Assembly: GCF_025118155.1 (NCBI RefSeq)
Contig: NW_026251389.1
Location: 1,240,001-1,304,000, forward strand
Reading direction: 5' to 3'
Length of the DNA: 64,000 bases
Source of the DNA: Cokeromyces recurvatus
Lineage: Eukaryota; Mucoromycota; Mucoromycetes; Mucorales; Mucoraceae
Numbering within the stretch: position 1 is the first letter of the stretch; every line of letters begins with the position of its first letter. A program made the translations under genes and the position numbers. Below, piece after piece: positions 50,381-62,097 of this stretch. Below the pieces are notes generated by a model that was given only the letters and a program-made list of their open reading frames with translations, was not told the DNA's origin and did not search any database.

Positions 50381-51250
50381 ACTGTTACAAGCTTCAGAAA
50401 TCCTTGAAGTGAGAGTTTCTTTCTGCAGAAGTTTCTACCTCTTAAGTTTGCACTTGACGACAAACTAGAATTACTCTATTGGATTCAATTCTGGAGAATA
50501 GGGGGGAAGAAAGAGAGATATACACGGCTGTAGCCTTGATTGACAACATATCTTCCGATATCTTCATGCTTGTGTATTGGAACATTGTCCATGACGATGT
50601 AGATTTTTTTTTTTTGAACTCTTCATGCTCATCCATAATATCAAGAACACTCCCAATAAAATTAAAATAATGGCCAGTGACAGTACCTGTAGTTTTGATA
50701 GCTTTGGTTATACCAGGCAATTTCCGTTTTATTTTTGAGGGAGCCTCGTACGACCGCCTTACTTTGATGCTGATGACACCAAACGGTGAAATGACCCTCC
50801 CCCAATATTGTCGTTGTCTATGCCCTTGTTGTGGGCGTTTCAACTATTGCTCCCTCACCTTTTTTGTAACCAAGCTACTATCCTTTTCATGTGTGATGTG
50901 GAATGCCGCTTCATCGATGAAGACGCTGTTGCTCCCGAAATCTAGATCAGTCTCTGACCATTTGACTACCCATTCGTATCTCTGCTGGATCTTTTCAGGG
51001 GAGTTTCTTTCCGCAGAATAAAAGTATGCTTTTTTTTTTCAGTAATAGAGTGCAATCTTCTGTCATAAACTTGTGAACAATCGCCCGAGAAACTTTCAGA
51101 TCATCTAATGCTTGATCTACTGTTGTAGAGGGATTATCATCAAATGTCTGTACAAGATATTCCTTGTGATTTTCATTCAACAATTTCTGTCTTCCTGCTT
51201 TCTTTCTTTCTTTTTTTCTTTCCTTTTTTTTTTTCTTATTTTTTTTTTTT
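50380..51250 (-). mobile_element. Decayed Tc1/mariner-like transposase, copy 5
   Basis: Minus strand. The N-terminal part (51183-about 51050) reads LNENHKEYLVQTFDDNPST then DQALDDLKVSRAIVHKFM. Next come RYEWVVKWSETDLDFGSNS, the first catalytic block VFIDEAAFHI, then FGVISIKVRRSYEAPS and FIGSVLDIMDEHEEF. The second catalytic segment is spoiled by an A/T insertion, and the LNPIE region reads RIESNR after a frameshift. Similar to copy 4 in FDDNPS and LD..DEHEEF. A (TTTC)n tract follows its 5' end. It is an isolated copy outside the 17-35 kb transposon block. Confidence 0.85.
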
Positions 51251-51830
51251 ACTTTATTTTACTGGAACGTTATCTAGATATTGAATAAACAAAATGAATA
51301 ATCTCAATTCTTCCTTTATCCAATTTTACATTTAAAGTTCATATTTTGCCTAATTAAAAAAAAAGTTAAAATGAATTACCTAATAAATTCCTTGTTCTAT
51401 GTAGTATATTGTCAGATACTTGTCAATGCCTATAAACTTAAAGGCCAAAAGAGACTAAGAATTATATTTCAAAAGCCGTAAATTATACAGAGAAGATAGC
51501 TCTAATGAAAAGACAGTAGTAATACGAACATTATTGCTATAGAGTATATATACATATAAATATATATTTTTAGGAAAAAATAGGCATCATCAGAACTAAT
51601 TATTCTAATTAATATCCTCATTACAAAAGGAGATATTTATAATACTGTTCCAGAGCTAAAATGTAGCAACAGTAGAGATTTGAAAAAATAAATACATTTC
51701 CTCCTTTATATTTAGTATATAGTAACATATTATCTATCATTCTTCTTATCTCCCTTTTAGTCTTTATAAGAGTTCTTTACAGTCATTGGAATAAAACTGA
51801 TTCATTTTAATGTACGTTAAAAATTTATTA
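51251..51830. other. Gene-free AT-rich stretch
   Basis: No frame with coding character and no repeat shared with the rest of the window. Confidence 0.55.
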
Positions 51831-51910
51831 TCATGAGCTGACTTATAATGTCATGTTTCTTGATTAAACATGCGGATGAAGGAATGTATTATCTATAACA
51901 TATTTTAGTA
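51831..51910 (+). repeat. LTR-like repeat fragment, copy 4
   Basis: TCATGAGCTGACTTATAATG and the following TCATGTTT...GATTAAACATGCGGAT match the start of copies 1-3. After an internal deletion, ATTATCTATAACATA matches the middle of the repeat. Same orientation as copy 2. Confidence 0.75.
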
Positions 51911-52556
51911 TTTAAAAGGAAGAGGAGAAAGATTACAATGAATGCAAGCCAAAGATACTTTAACTGGTTTTCATAACCTACATCAAGGAAGTTAAAATCG
52001 TTAATCTTTACAACCTCATTTTGGCAAACGATGTATATGAGTAAAAGAATGATTTTAAGCGCAACAAAAGGGAGACTAGACTTATCAAATACCCCTTGTG
52101 GGGAAATAGTAGTATTTTGTACAAATGAGATGCATATTAGTTGCCTAAATGGGAAAAAGAAAGTTTATGAGAATATAAACAAAAAAATGAAAACAAAAAG
52201 ACATTTATTTTACTTACTTTTCTTTTCTTTTTCTTTTCTTTAACATAAACACATTTCATATAGTCATAAAGAAGATATAAAATTGACAACATTTTATTAT
52301 TCTACACATTATTACTTTTTATAAGAAAGGAAGAAAATTAAATAATGTAACTGCGTGTGTGTGTATTAAATGTGGGGTAACACATATTCTTATCGATTTC
52401 ATATGATTGTGACTGTAATTTACAACAACGACCTCCTTATTCTTATAAAAAAGTAGATATTCAAAGTTATTTCTTCTTCTTCTTTTTCTTCTTTATTATT
52501 ACTATTTCTTCTATAGGTAAGTCATTAAATAATACTATTTATTCTTCTTCCCTGCC
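51911..52556. other. Gene-free stretch before the palindromic element
   Basis: A 70-codon plus-strand frame at 52031-52243 lacks any recognisable feature. Pyrimidine-rich TTCTTC tracts occur near 52470. Confidence 0.5.
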
Positions 52557-52722
52557 CTAGGAGGAAATTCTTTTTCTCATAGTTACCACTTATGTAACGC
52601 CTTCTGAATCAACAAGACACCCTATCTTGCCCTCCTTGAATTAGGAGGACATTGTAGGGTATCTTGTTGATTCAGAGGGCGTTACATATTGTGATGGCTA
52701 TGGGTTTTTTCTAACCTCCTAG
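52557..52722. mobile_element. 166-bp palindromic (foldback/MITE-like) element
   Basis: The outer ends are CTAGGAGG and its complement CCTCCTAG. The inner 46-bp arms (52591-52636 and 52643-52688) are reverse complements with about six mismatches around a 6-nt loop; for example TATGTAACGCC pairs with GGCGTTACATA and CTGAATCAACAAGA with its complement. Sequence between the outer ends and the inner arms pairs weakly. The structure fits a foldback transposon or miniature inverted-repeat element, or a long hairpin transcript. No second copy is in the window. Confidence 0.8.
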
Positions 52723-53196
52723 TAAAAATAAAAAATACAAGAACAAAGAAGGTGCAACGAATCCTAGCCTCCACGCGGCCACCTTTGGACTGCAGTAATT
52801 ATTACTGTTGACGAATTGGGGATTCACTTTTATATATATGAAATAAAAATGAAAATAAAATACAATAAATAAATATCTCTTTTTTTTTACGCGTCTTTTA
52901 ATAATCTTGTGCCTTCTTTAACTATTGTTTGTATAATAATATATCTTTTTGCTCCAAATTGACTTTAAGAAGTATAAAAACAAGTAATTGACATAAAAAA
53001 TACAGGAAATACAAAATGTGGTGCAGTAGTGATTATGTAAACTATTAACTAATATCTTATCAGAGAAACTATCATGATTATTTCTCTTCCTTTACAATCA
53101 AATTATTTTTTTTTAAATTAACTAAGATGAGTACAAAATATTAAAGATATTTAGTACTTATTAGAAAACTGATATTTCTTTTATGTATACATATTT

Positions 53197-53227
<31 letters not shown>

Positions 53228-53265
53228 GAAATCCCATTCATATAAAGCTTCTAAATGATTTAATA
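52723..53265. other. Gap with a short GC-rich segment
   Basis: Immediately after the palindrome, about 52750-52825 is GC-rich (CCACGCGGCCACC) and, on the minus strand, contains TGGCCGCGTGG then GGATTCG, faintly like a tRNA 5' half. No T-arm follows and no gene can be called. The rest is AT-rich with a T run at about 53201-53227. Confidence 0.4.
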
Positions 53266-54715
53266 ATGAGCAGTTTCTTTGGTTCTAGTGAAACTACTTC
53301 AAAATGGGGGTGGATATTTTAAGTAAGCTATATCTAATGTAAAAACAATTTTTGATTCTTTTCTCGAGCAACCTATTACTCGACGACAGTCATCAGCAAA
53401 CGAAGGTAAATGATGTTCTAATGTCCCTTATTAATCTTCTTTTTTTTTCCCTTTTTCCTTTTATCTTTTAATATTTACATAATGTATATTATAAAGATAC
53501 TGAAGCAGAAACTTATGTTGATCCTATTAATGGTCCAGTTACTACACTTGAAAAACCCAAGTCAACAAAGAAAACGAATTCTCCTTCAATAAACACACAT
53601 CTAAATCTAGATTTATCAAGTCGATTAGCTGCTGTTATGGTAAATAAACCAAAAGCATTCGAATGTATCTTCTAATAAATAGAGTGTGAAGAAGGACAAA
53701 GGAAATAAGATAACTGTGATGGAAAAGGTGAGGAAAGAATAAGAGGATATAAATGTAAGCGAAGAGAAGGATAAAGAGGAGAAAAGATCATTACCCAAAA
53801 TGGACATGAGTGTAAAGAAGACAGATATAGAGCCTACTGAAGATGAATGTCTCGACTCATCAAAAGATACGAATAGGGATAATAATGAAATAAAAAAATA
53901 TGAACCTGTAGCAGTCATGGAGGAGGAGGAAGATGAAACTAGGCAGGATTATTTAGTAACTAAATCTGAACGCGAAGAAAAATTAGCAGGACCACAAAAT
54001 ATCAATAGAATCATTAATGATGATAAAGATCGAGTCCTAGAGCAACATGAACAGCAGCTTTTTGCAGGCTATGGAAAATATTGCTAAACTGCACAATCAG
54101 ATACATCAGTTATAAGAACATGCTAAGAAAAGTGAATGCAAGATGAAAGATTTAGAAACAAAACTAAAGAAATCAAAAGAAGAAAAATACACAAGCTGGA
54201 TCATTTGCTAGTCTCTCAGGGCTTATTACAAGAAGTCGAAAAAAAAAAACGATCTAAAACTGTGTTTAAACGAACTACGACGATTAAGAAGTTGAGACTA
54301 GAGAAAGCAGGAGCAGATAAAAATCTGTCAGAGTTAACTAAAAGGCTTGAAAAAGGCCAATGCAAGTCTGATGAAGGCATCAGAGAAGGAGAAACAACTT
54401 TAGGAATCTGTTAAACTTTTTATCTGATCTAACAGAACAGCAAACAAGACATATCAATACACTTCAATCTGAAAAGATAGTCCATCAAAAGAAGAAAACA
54501 GAGACTGATGCAACATTGAAAAAACTTTAGAAAGTATGGAGGTTGAACGGGAGAAAGGCAAAGACGGAGGCTATGCAATCGAGTGCTGCTACTCTTGAAA
54601 AGGAAATTATGGCTAATGATAGGCTACATAATAGAGTTTTAAAAGGTGAGCGAATAATTTCGAAAAATACTATAATGCAAATAGAAAAAAACAAAAAACA
54701 AAAAAAAACTGAGTT
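53266..54715 (+). pseudogene. Decayed TMF1-like golgin gene
   Basis: It starts MSSFFGSSETTSKWGW, typical of TMF1-type Golgi coiled-coil proteins, then breaks. AISNVKTIFDSFLEQP resumes in another frame, and an intron (GTAAAT to AAAG near 53405-53497) leads to DPINGPVTTLEKPKS and LSSRLAAVM. Lys/Glu-rich coiled-coil pieces follow in shifting frames, with LTKRLEKG and, at about 54408-54475, SVKLF and DLTEQQTRHINTL, the conserved TMF_DNA_bd-type coil. At least five stops or frameshifts are present, and the C-terminal TATA-binding-type domain is missing. Family membership is by recognition of these pieces. Confidence 0.75.
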
Positions 54716-54795
54716 TTAATTAGCATCGTTAGTATGATGACAGTCTTTTTCTTCTGGCTGTAAATAATAAGAAATAATCCTTTTATTTTTAAACA

Positions 54796-56543
54796 ATGAT
54801 TTCCATAACATTATTATTTCGACGACAGCAACTACTGCTATTAAAACGACTTAATAAAACAAACCATCTTATTCAATATTACCGTTATTATTCAAATCAG
54901 GGTCCACCAAAAGAAAAAGTAAAAGCTATCCCTTTTGCACAACATATTAAAGCAGCTGAAAAAGTAGGGTTAATAATAATAAAAAAAATGGATTTAAATA
55001 ATCATGCATAGTAATAATAGACTTTTGAAGATTATCATGGGAAAGGATTCTTTGCTGCTCGAGTATCACAATCTTCTCCAGTTGAAGAAGTCTATCTTCC
55101 CTTCTGGGTTGTATCAGCCACAGTCAATGCAACTATTGAACAGGCCCAAGTAGTAAGTTTACAAACATATATAATGATGCCTCCCCCCTTTTTTTTCCCT
55201 TTATTCCTTCTTCAAAATTCGACTTTATATGTATATATCTATATGTATATATTTTTAGGGTAGAAGAGTAATTAGAACAAGTTATAACCCAGCAACTAAA
55301 AAAAACGAATCTCGATGGGAAACAGATTGGGCCTGGATTCCTCAACAACATCATTTTACTCGTCATTATAACCCATTAGGACATTCGGGTTTACAAATTT
55401 ATGCCTCTCATCGTTATCGTCGTGGACTTGTGAATAAAATGACAACAGGACCTGCATTAGAAAATGCAGTCCAGTTTACACCTGATCTCTTGGAGACATC
55501 TCATGGGGATGAGACCAAAGTACGTAAAGTAGATCCTTTTATGCTTTATCCAACTACAGCACGTCGATTTGCAACTGCTTATATCCAAGAACAAGAGGAA
55601 TTATTAGCAGATCAATTCCTAAGAGAGTTTTATAGTATGGATGAAACACGATTATTAAAAGTGAAACTTGAGCTCAAAGATGTACGTGTGTCTCCTGTTT
55701 ATTATCCTGCTTTTATATTTTCTATTCATTATTTGGGAAGAAGATTAAGGACGTTTGTGAATGGTTATGATCTATCAGTTGGAGGTACCAAGATATATAA
55801 TCATGAAAGAGTGGCCGCTGTCTCTGCTTTGGGTATGGCAACTACCATGACATTCACAGGTGGAATAGGTTGGGGAGGAGCAAGTGGATCATTCTGGGTA
55901 AGTAAGAAACCTTTATTGATTTAAAATAGTCTATTTATTTTAATTAATAGTTAGGTATCGTTTTACCTACCGTAGCTACTTCTTTTCTCGCCATGTATTA
56001 TCCTATTATTTCACTTTACATTCGTGATATAATCCGAAATCAGGAAATTAAAGCCATGATAGACGATCCAGAAGGATGGGATAATGATTGGGTAAAAGAA
56101 TATACAGCATTTGAAGATCAAGAAAGACGTCGAACATGGCGAGAGGAGAGAGAATATAGTAATAATATGGGTAATGACCCTAAAGGTTATTATCATATCT
56201 TGGGAGTTAGTCCTTCAGCAAATCAACAAGATATTCAAAGTGCATTTAGAGGGTATTATCTAACACAATTTATTATTATCGTTATACTTACATCATATTT
56301 AATCTACTAGACTTGCTATGAAATACCATCCAGATAGATTTACAAATGAAAAAGAAAAGCAGGAAGCAAAAATCAAGTTTCAAGCCATATCATCAGCCTA
56401 TAGTGTATTAAGAGATGGTAAAACCAGAAGGAGAAAAAAAAATAATTAATATACAACAAATGATAATAACCTTTTTTTTTTATTTAACAATAATTATTGT
56501 AGTGAAAAAACGTAAAAACTATGATAGAACTGGCAGTGAATAA
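54796..56543 (+). CDS. Mitochondrial-type protein with C-terminal J domain
   Basis: Six exons (54796-54963, 55021-55152, 55259-55897, 55951-56252, 56311-56417, 56503-56543) join in frame to 462 residues. The N-terminus is rich in Arg, Leu and Ser without acidic residues (LLFRRQQLLLLKRLNK), as in mitochondrial presequences. The middle (FEDYHGKGFFAARVSQ, YLPFWVVSATVNATIEQAQV, DWAWIP) is unfamiliar. A hydrophobic Gly-rich stretch near residues 290-340 may be one or two membrane segments. Residues about 390-450 are a DnaJ domain: YYHILGVSPSANQQDIQSAF, then the HPD tripeptide in MKYHPDRF and AYSVLRD. It probably recruits an Hsp70 at an inner membrane. The intron between exons 4 and 5 splits the J domain. 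Confidence 0.82.
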
Positions 56544-56658
56544 AAAATGGGCGATTGTCGGATGTTGATACAGATTTAATAAATTCTGTTTTTTTTTTAT
56601 TTTTTATTTTTTTTTTTTATTTTATATATTGTCTTTAACGTTTAATTCCAAATTAAAC

Positions 56659-57134
56659 ATGTCAAAACCTGTTCAAAGAAAGAAACAGGCAAAATCAACT
56701 GCTGATAAAGCAACTACTGCTGAAACAACATCATCCAGCCAATTAGCTGAATTGAATCCAAAGACTCGTCATTATGAATTTGGTGGTCCTATAGGCGCTT
56801 TAGGTATGGTTATTTGTTTGCCTATTCTCGTTCTTTTTTTTGCTACTTGTTGTGACTCTACGGGTTACCCTTCAAAGGAGTTTAGAGATGATTGGAAAGG
56901 AACTTTGTCATCTAAATTTACTTTTGATTATTTAATGTCTCTTTGGGATCCTTCTGCTTTCTTGATTTATATTGGTTTTGTAGCTAGTTTAGCTTTATTT
57001 TATATCGTGTTACCTGGTGATTATGTCCCAGGCACTTTACTTCGTAACGGCAATCGACTTAAATACAGAATGAATGGTATTGATAGATAATAACTTGTGT
57101 GTGTGTATGTATTTATGTATGTTTTCTAACTATT

Positions 57135-57175
<41 letters not shown>

Positions 57176-58375
57176 GATGGAAACATAGGTTTTGCTTCAT
57201 TTCATACAACTATTTTTGCTGCACTTTATTTCTTGAAGAGTACTGGATTAAAGCCTCTTGAATACGCTTATGATCATTATATTGGTTTAGCATTTGCTTC
57301 TATTATTTTTAGTTATGCCATCTCTACAGCCGTTTATCTTGGTAGTTTCCGACCTAATAAATTATTAGCTTTAGGTGGTAATACGGGAAATCCAATTTAT
57401 GATGTATGTTATATTTTTATATGTGTGTGTGTGTGTGTGGTATAAATGACTTTTTTCTCATCTTTTATATTATATAAAGTTTATGATCGGTAGAGAACTC
57501 AATCCTCGTATTGGAGGCTTTGATATCAAATTCTTCACTGAACTTCGTCCTGGATTAATTGGATGGTTAGTATTAAATTATTGTTTAGCAGCTAAGCAGT
57601 GGACTGATCTTGGTGGACGCATGACAAATACAATGTTTCTCGTACAATTCTTTCAAACTTGGTATGTGGTTGATTCACTTTGGAACGAGGAAGCTGTCTT
57701 AACTACTATGGATATTACAACTGGTATAAATTTCTAATATGTATTGTAATATGCAAAGACTTACTCTTTATATTAGATGGTTTTGGCTTTATGTTAGCCT
57801 TTGGTTTATATACATGGGTTCCTTTTACTTATACTCTTCAAGCTCGTTATCTTGTTGATTTCCCTCAAAGTATTAGCTGGCTTAGCTTTTGTGGTATTCT
57901 TGCTCTTAATTTTATTGGCTATTATATCTTTAGAAGTGCCAACTCACAAAAGAATGAATTCCGTTCATTCCCTAACAGTCCTGCCTCTAAAAGTAAGACC
58001 AATGAACACACACACAGAGAGAGAGAGATATTTATATTCCATTTATTATTCTATTTTTATTTATTTATTTATTTTTATTTTTTTATAATAGAACTCAAGT
58101 ATCTTCAAACAAAAGCAGGTAGTAAATTGATAACATCAGGCTGGTGGGGTATTTCACGTCATATCAATTATTTTGGTGATTGGCTCATGTCTCTAAGTTG
58201 GAGTTTACCATGTGGATTTGCTACACCTATTCCATACTTTTATCCAATTTATTTCGCTATTCTTTTACTTCATCGTGAAAGAAGAGATGATCACAAGTGT
58301 AGAACTAAATATGGCGAAGACTGGGAAAAGTATTGTAAAATTGTTAAATATAGAATTATTCCTGGTAAGATATAA
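56659..58375 (+). CDS. ERG24: Delta(14)-sterol reductase
   Basis: Five exons (56659-57076, 57189-57403, 57480-57723, 57777-57992, 58092-58375) give 458 residues. This ER membrane enzyme reduces the C14=C15 double bond after lanosterol 14-demethylation in ergosterol synthesis; it is related to the lamin B receptor. Visible are [12 protein letters not shown] near residue 40, [60 protein letters not shown] and the C-terminal [17 protein letters not shown] with KYRIIPGKI. Multiple membrane segments are evident. Intron 1 contains a 36-nt T run (57139-57174). The chosen ATG gives a Lys-rich N-terminus. Confidence 0.94.
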
Positions 58376-58742
58376 TAATGATAATAATAATGCATTCATA
58401 ATTGATATTCTTTATTTATTGCTATTAGGTATTTATTAAATTGTAACATGATTTTGCTTGTTGTCAAAAATAGCTTCTTAATATAATATATTATTTTACT
58501 ACTTAATTAAAATGCATATTTATTGTCTATAAAAGACAATATTCCGAGTTTACACTAATATGCAATAAAATAATGAAAAGTAAGGGGTAGTTGATTTATA
58601 AGCTATTTTATACATTAGAATATATAAAAGACTTGTTTTAATCGAAAAAACAAAAAACAAAAAACCAGATAACTTTATACTCTTTTCATTCCTTAAACAT
58701 ATATACTTCCTTCCTTCCTTTCATTTTTAAAGAACAAAAATC
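58376..58742. other. Short intergenic gap
   Basis: AT-rich with no gene. A CTTCCTTCCTTTC tract directly precedes the start codon of the HMG-box gene. Confidence 0.6.
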
Positions 58743-59738
58743 ATGGTTAAATCTTCTTTTTCTGAAAAAATTCCTCGACCTTTAAACAGTTTCATGACAT
58801 TTAGATTAGAAAAACAACGCGAAATTGTAAAACAATGTCCTGGAGCAAATCATCGCGATATTTCAAAAATTATATCCAAATGGTGGCGGGAAATGACTCC
58901 TGAAAAGAAACAAGTTTATATTGACAAAGCAGAGAGACTTAAGATGGAACACAAAGCCTTGTAAAGTGATTATTGACATTTATTTTATTTTATTTTTTTT
59001 TTCTATTTTACTCATTTGTTTGTTATATTTAGATATCCTAATTATAAGTTTAAACCTCAAAAGAGAGAAAGTGCCCCGAGACCTTACAAGAAACATCCTC
59101 ATGACAAATTCATTGCACGTGATTTCGATGATATGCAGCATTTACTTTCCCTTTATTATTGTAATAACGATGAGGATCCAAAGTTAGCAACTAAAAAGGA
59201 ATCAAAACATTTTGTGAATCAAATCAATAGTGAACCTCCTAAACCTAAAGTAAAGAAAGTGATGAAAGGGAAGATAGACGACAGTCATAGTCCTCTTCTT
59301 TTTCCTTGTTCTTCTCTCATGTCTACTGAAATTGCTTCTTCTTCTTATCAACATGATTCAACGTTATTACTAGATCCTATGACAGTGAACAAGAACGGAC
59401 TTCTTAATGAACCTATTGACTATTATCGTGGTTTATCTGCTTCACCTTCTTTACTCTCTCATCAAACCCATTTTTCTCCTTCTGTCACAAGCTCAAATGG
59501 AAGTGAATTTGATCACTTTCAACATTCACATAATGATTACATGATCATGGATACTAGTGCTTATTGCTATTATCCTACTAATTCTTCTTCTCCTTCTACT
59601 ACTACTACTTCTACTGCTGCTGCTGCTGCTGTTGCTTTTCATGATGCCCTTATTTTTCCTACTCACTGTATTTATCCTTCTTCTCCTCCTTCTATTCTTA
59701 CCACTACTGATAATTTTATTAATCCCTTTCTGATATAA
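58743..59738 (+). CDS. MATA-type HMG-box transcription factor
   Basis: Exons 58743-58960 and 59033-59738 encode 307 residues. An HMG box occupies residues about 10-80: PRPLNSFMTFRLEKQREIV, DISKIISKWWREMTPEKK, then YIDKAERLKMEHKALYPNY, with the intron in the codon before YPNY. This resembles fungal MATA_HMG/Sox-like boxes, which bend DNA sequence-specifically. A Lys-rich patch (KPKVKKVMKGK) and a long Ser/Thr/Tyr/Ala-rich tail follow. The neighbours are ERG24 and DOM34, not the triose-phosphate transporter and RNA helicase that border the sex locus in Mucorales, so it is probably a non-sex-locus paralogue. Confidence 0.88.
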
Positions 59739-59770
59739 ATAATACTTTTACACAATAGAGACTTTAATAA

Positions 59771-60365
59771 TACAGTCAAACCCTCCTATTATGGAATTTG
59801 ACACATAAAAATAAAATATCGAAATTAGAAATTGTTTACTTTATTTAAAAAAAAAGACAATGAGCCAACTTGAAATTGGCACTTGTTTTTTGTTCTTTTC
59901 CCTCTTCCTAATAAAGTTATAAAGATACATACTTTATATATGCAATCTCTTTTATCCTTTTGTAATGCAGTATAGTAATCAATATTTAAGTCTCTTGCAG
60001 CCTGAACCACTGACTTATGCTCTTGAGGATTTTCAAAATATATGGCTTTATAATAAATAGTTTCTTTGATGATGGTGATAGCAGCTGCTGTATAAGACAA
60101 TTTTCTTTTTGGAGTGGAGGGAAGGGAAAGAGAGAGAGAGAGAGGGAGAGGTGCTTAAGACTCAAGTAGGTTTGTTGACTAGCTACTGTTGTGATTTCAA
60201 AAACTAGACTGTGATTATCGACATATTATGATCGTAAACGTTTTTTTTTCTCTCTCTCTTTCCCTCTTCATTAAAAAATATATTTTCCTATCCATTTTCA
60301 TATATAAAAAAAAAAGGAGGAGGAGGAGACAGGAGTATTCATTATTAGAGTAGGGTCTTATTAGG
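59771..60365 (-). mobile_element. Deleted Tc1/mariner-like element
   Basis: The minus-strand frame from about 60110 reads TAAAITIIKETIYYKAIYF and QEHKSVVQAARDLNIDYYTA, like the N-terminal helix-turn-helix of the Tc1-like transposases, then loses frame near 59930. The left end has ACAGTCAAACCCTCC and TATTATGG; the right end, inverted, reads AAGACCCTACTC and TAATAATG, an approximate terminal repeat. Inside, GAGCCAACTT (59864) and its complement AAGTTGGCTC (about 60404) form a second inverted pair. The catalytic domain is gone. Boundaries are tentative. Confidence 0.45.
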
Positions 60366-60580
60366 AACTAGAAAGAAGATAGGCACAATCTTCTCGCCAA
60401 TTTTAAGTTGGCTCATAATTGTTTTATTTTAGCATAATTTAACCTCATGACATTTATTTTGAGAAAATGCTAAATTTCATAATTTTAATTGGCCTTTTTA
60501 GAAAAATAAAAAAAAAAAAAAATGAAATAAAATAACAGCGTTTTTATTCGTAAGTTTTTTTTTTTTTTTGTTCATTACAA

Positions 60581-62097
60581 ATGAAGGTAAATTTAATTCA
60601 TCATAGAAACATGATCATTTGTTTATTTATATTGTTTAGTTGATTGGCAAGAGTTTAGAAAAAGATAGTTCGGGATCTATCACCCTTCTTCCCGAAGAAT
60701 TAGAAGACATGTGGCATATTTATAACTTGATTTCTAACGATGACATGATTAGAGCACCTACTATCCGGTAAAAAAAAAAAAGATATATAGAATGTTTCGA
60801 ATCTCACTCACTCTTGGTTTTTTTTTTATTGTGTCTATTATATATATATTTAGTCGTATTCAGTCAGAAAGTTCAACAGGATCAACAACAAGCCAGCGAG
60901 TTCGTTTAACTTTAACAATTACTGTTGAAAATGTCGATTTTGATCCTCAAGGTGGTTTATTACGCATCAATGGAAAAGTAGCTAGTGAAAATCAATATGT
61001 CAAGGTAAGTCATTACAATTTATAGAAAGAGAAAAAAATTAAAGTTTATTTTACTTGTAAAAAAAAAAAGATGGGTAGTTATCATACAATCGATCTTGAG
61101 CTTAATCGTAACTTCACAATTTATAAACATGAATGGGATATTATTGCCTTAGAACGTGTTGAGGATGCTTGTGATATTACAAAACAAGCTGATGTGGCAG
61201 CTATCGTCTGTCAAGAAGGATTAGCTAATATTTGTTTCTTAACACAACACATGACAATTGTACGCCAACGTATTGAAATTCCTATTCCTCGAAAGCGTAA
61301 AGGATCTGTTACAAATCATGAAAAGGTATAGTTATATAAAATAAGAAAAAAAAGAGGATATATTCATTTTTTTTGTCTGATTTTCCTCCTATATAATAAA
61401 TATTTATATAATAGGGCCTTACTAAATTTTATGAACAAATATATCAAAGTATTCTTCGCCTTATTCATTTTGATATTGTAAAGGCAATTATTATTGCAAG
61501 TCCAGGTTTTGTAAAGGATCAGCTCTATAGTTATATATTTGATCAAGCAGTTAAAACAGATAATAAAGTACTCTTGGAAAATAAATCCAAATTTGTCTTA
61601 ATTCATAGTTCAAGTGGACATAAACATGCATTAACAGAAGTCATGCAAGATCCTTCTGTACAGGTTAAACTAGCAGATACAAAAGCAGCAAGAGAAGTTC
61701 AAGCGCTCGATAAGTTCTATGAAATGATGAATAATGACCCTGATCGTGCCTTTTACGGCTTTGAGCATGTTGCGATTGCTAATGAACGAGGAGCTATAGG
61801 CACATTGCTTGTGACAGATGGACTATTTCGATCTGCCGATATTGCAACACGAAAGAAATATGTAGGATTAGTTGAACAAGTGAGAGCACAGAATGGAAAT
61901 GTTTTTATTTTTTCAAGCATGCATCCATCAGGAGAACGTAAGTTTATAAAAATATATGTAAATGAATAATTATATATGATTCCTTATCTATTTGTATAGA
62001 ATTGAATCAATTGGCTGGTGTAGCAGCTATTTTAAACTTTCCTTTACCAGATATTGATGATCTGATAGAGGAGGAAGAGATTGAACAATCATTTTAA
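60581..62097 (+). CDS. DOM34: Ribosome-rescue factor Dom34/Pelota
   Basis: Six exons (60581-60586, 60640-60767, 60854-61004, 61071-61325, 61415-61937, 62000-62097) give 386 residues, the family's usual length. With Hbs1 the protein dissociates stalled ribosomes in no-go and non-stop decay. The first exon is only Met-Lys; exon 2 gives LIGKSLEKDSSGSITLLPEE, and DDMWHIYNLI-type sequence identifies the N-terminal Sm-like domain. Later pieces are RVRLTLTITVENVDFDPQGG, GSYHTIDLELNRNFTIYKHE, SSGHKHALTEVM and the C-terminal GVAAILNFPLPDIDDL. As expected for Pelota, no GGQ motif is present. Exon 1 is supported by the in-frame GTAAAT donor and the need for a start. Confidence 0.93.

Noticed and set aside
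58743..59738. Mucoralean sex locus
   Set aside because: The expected flanking triose-phosphate transporter and RNA helicase genes are absent.
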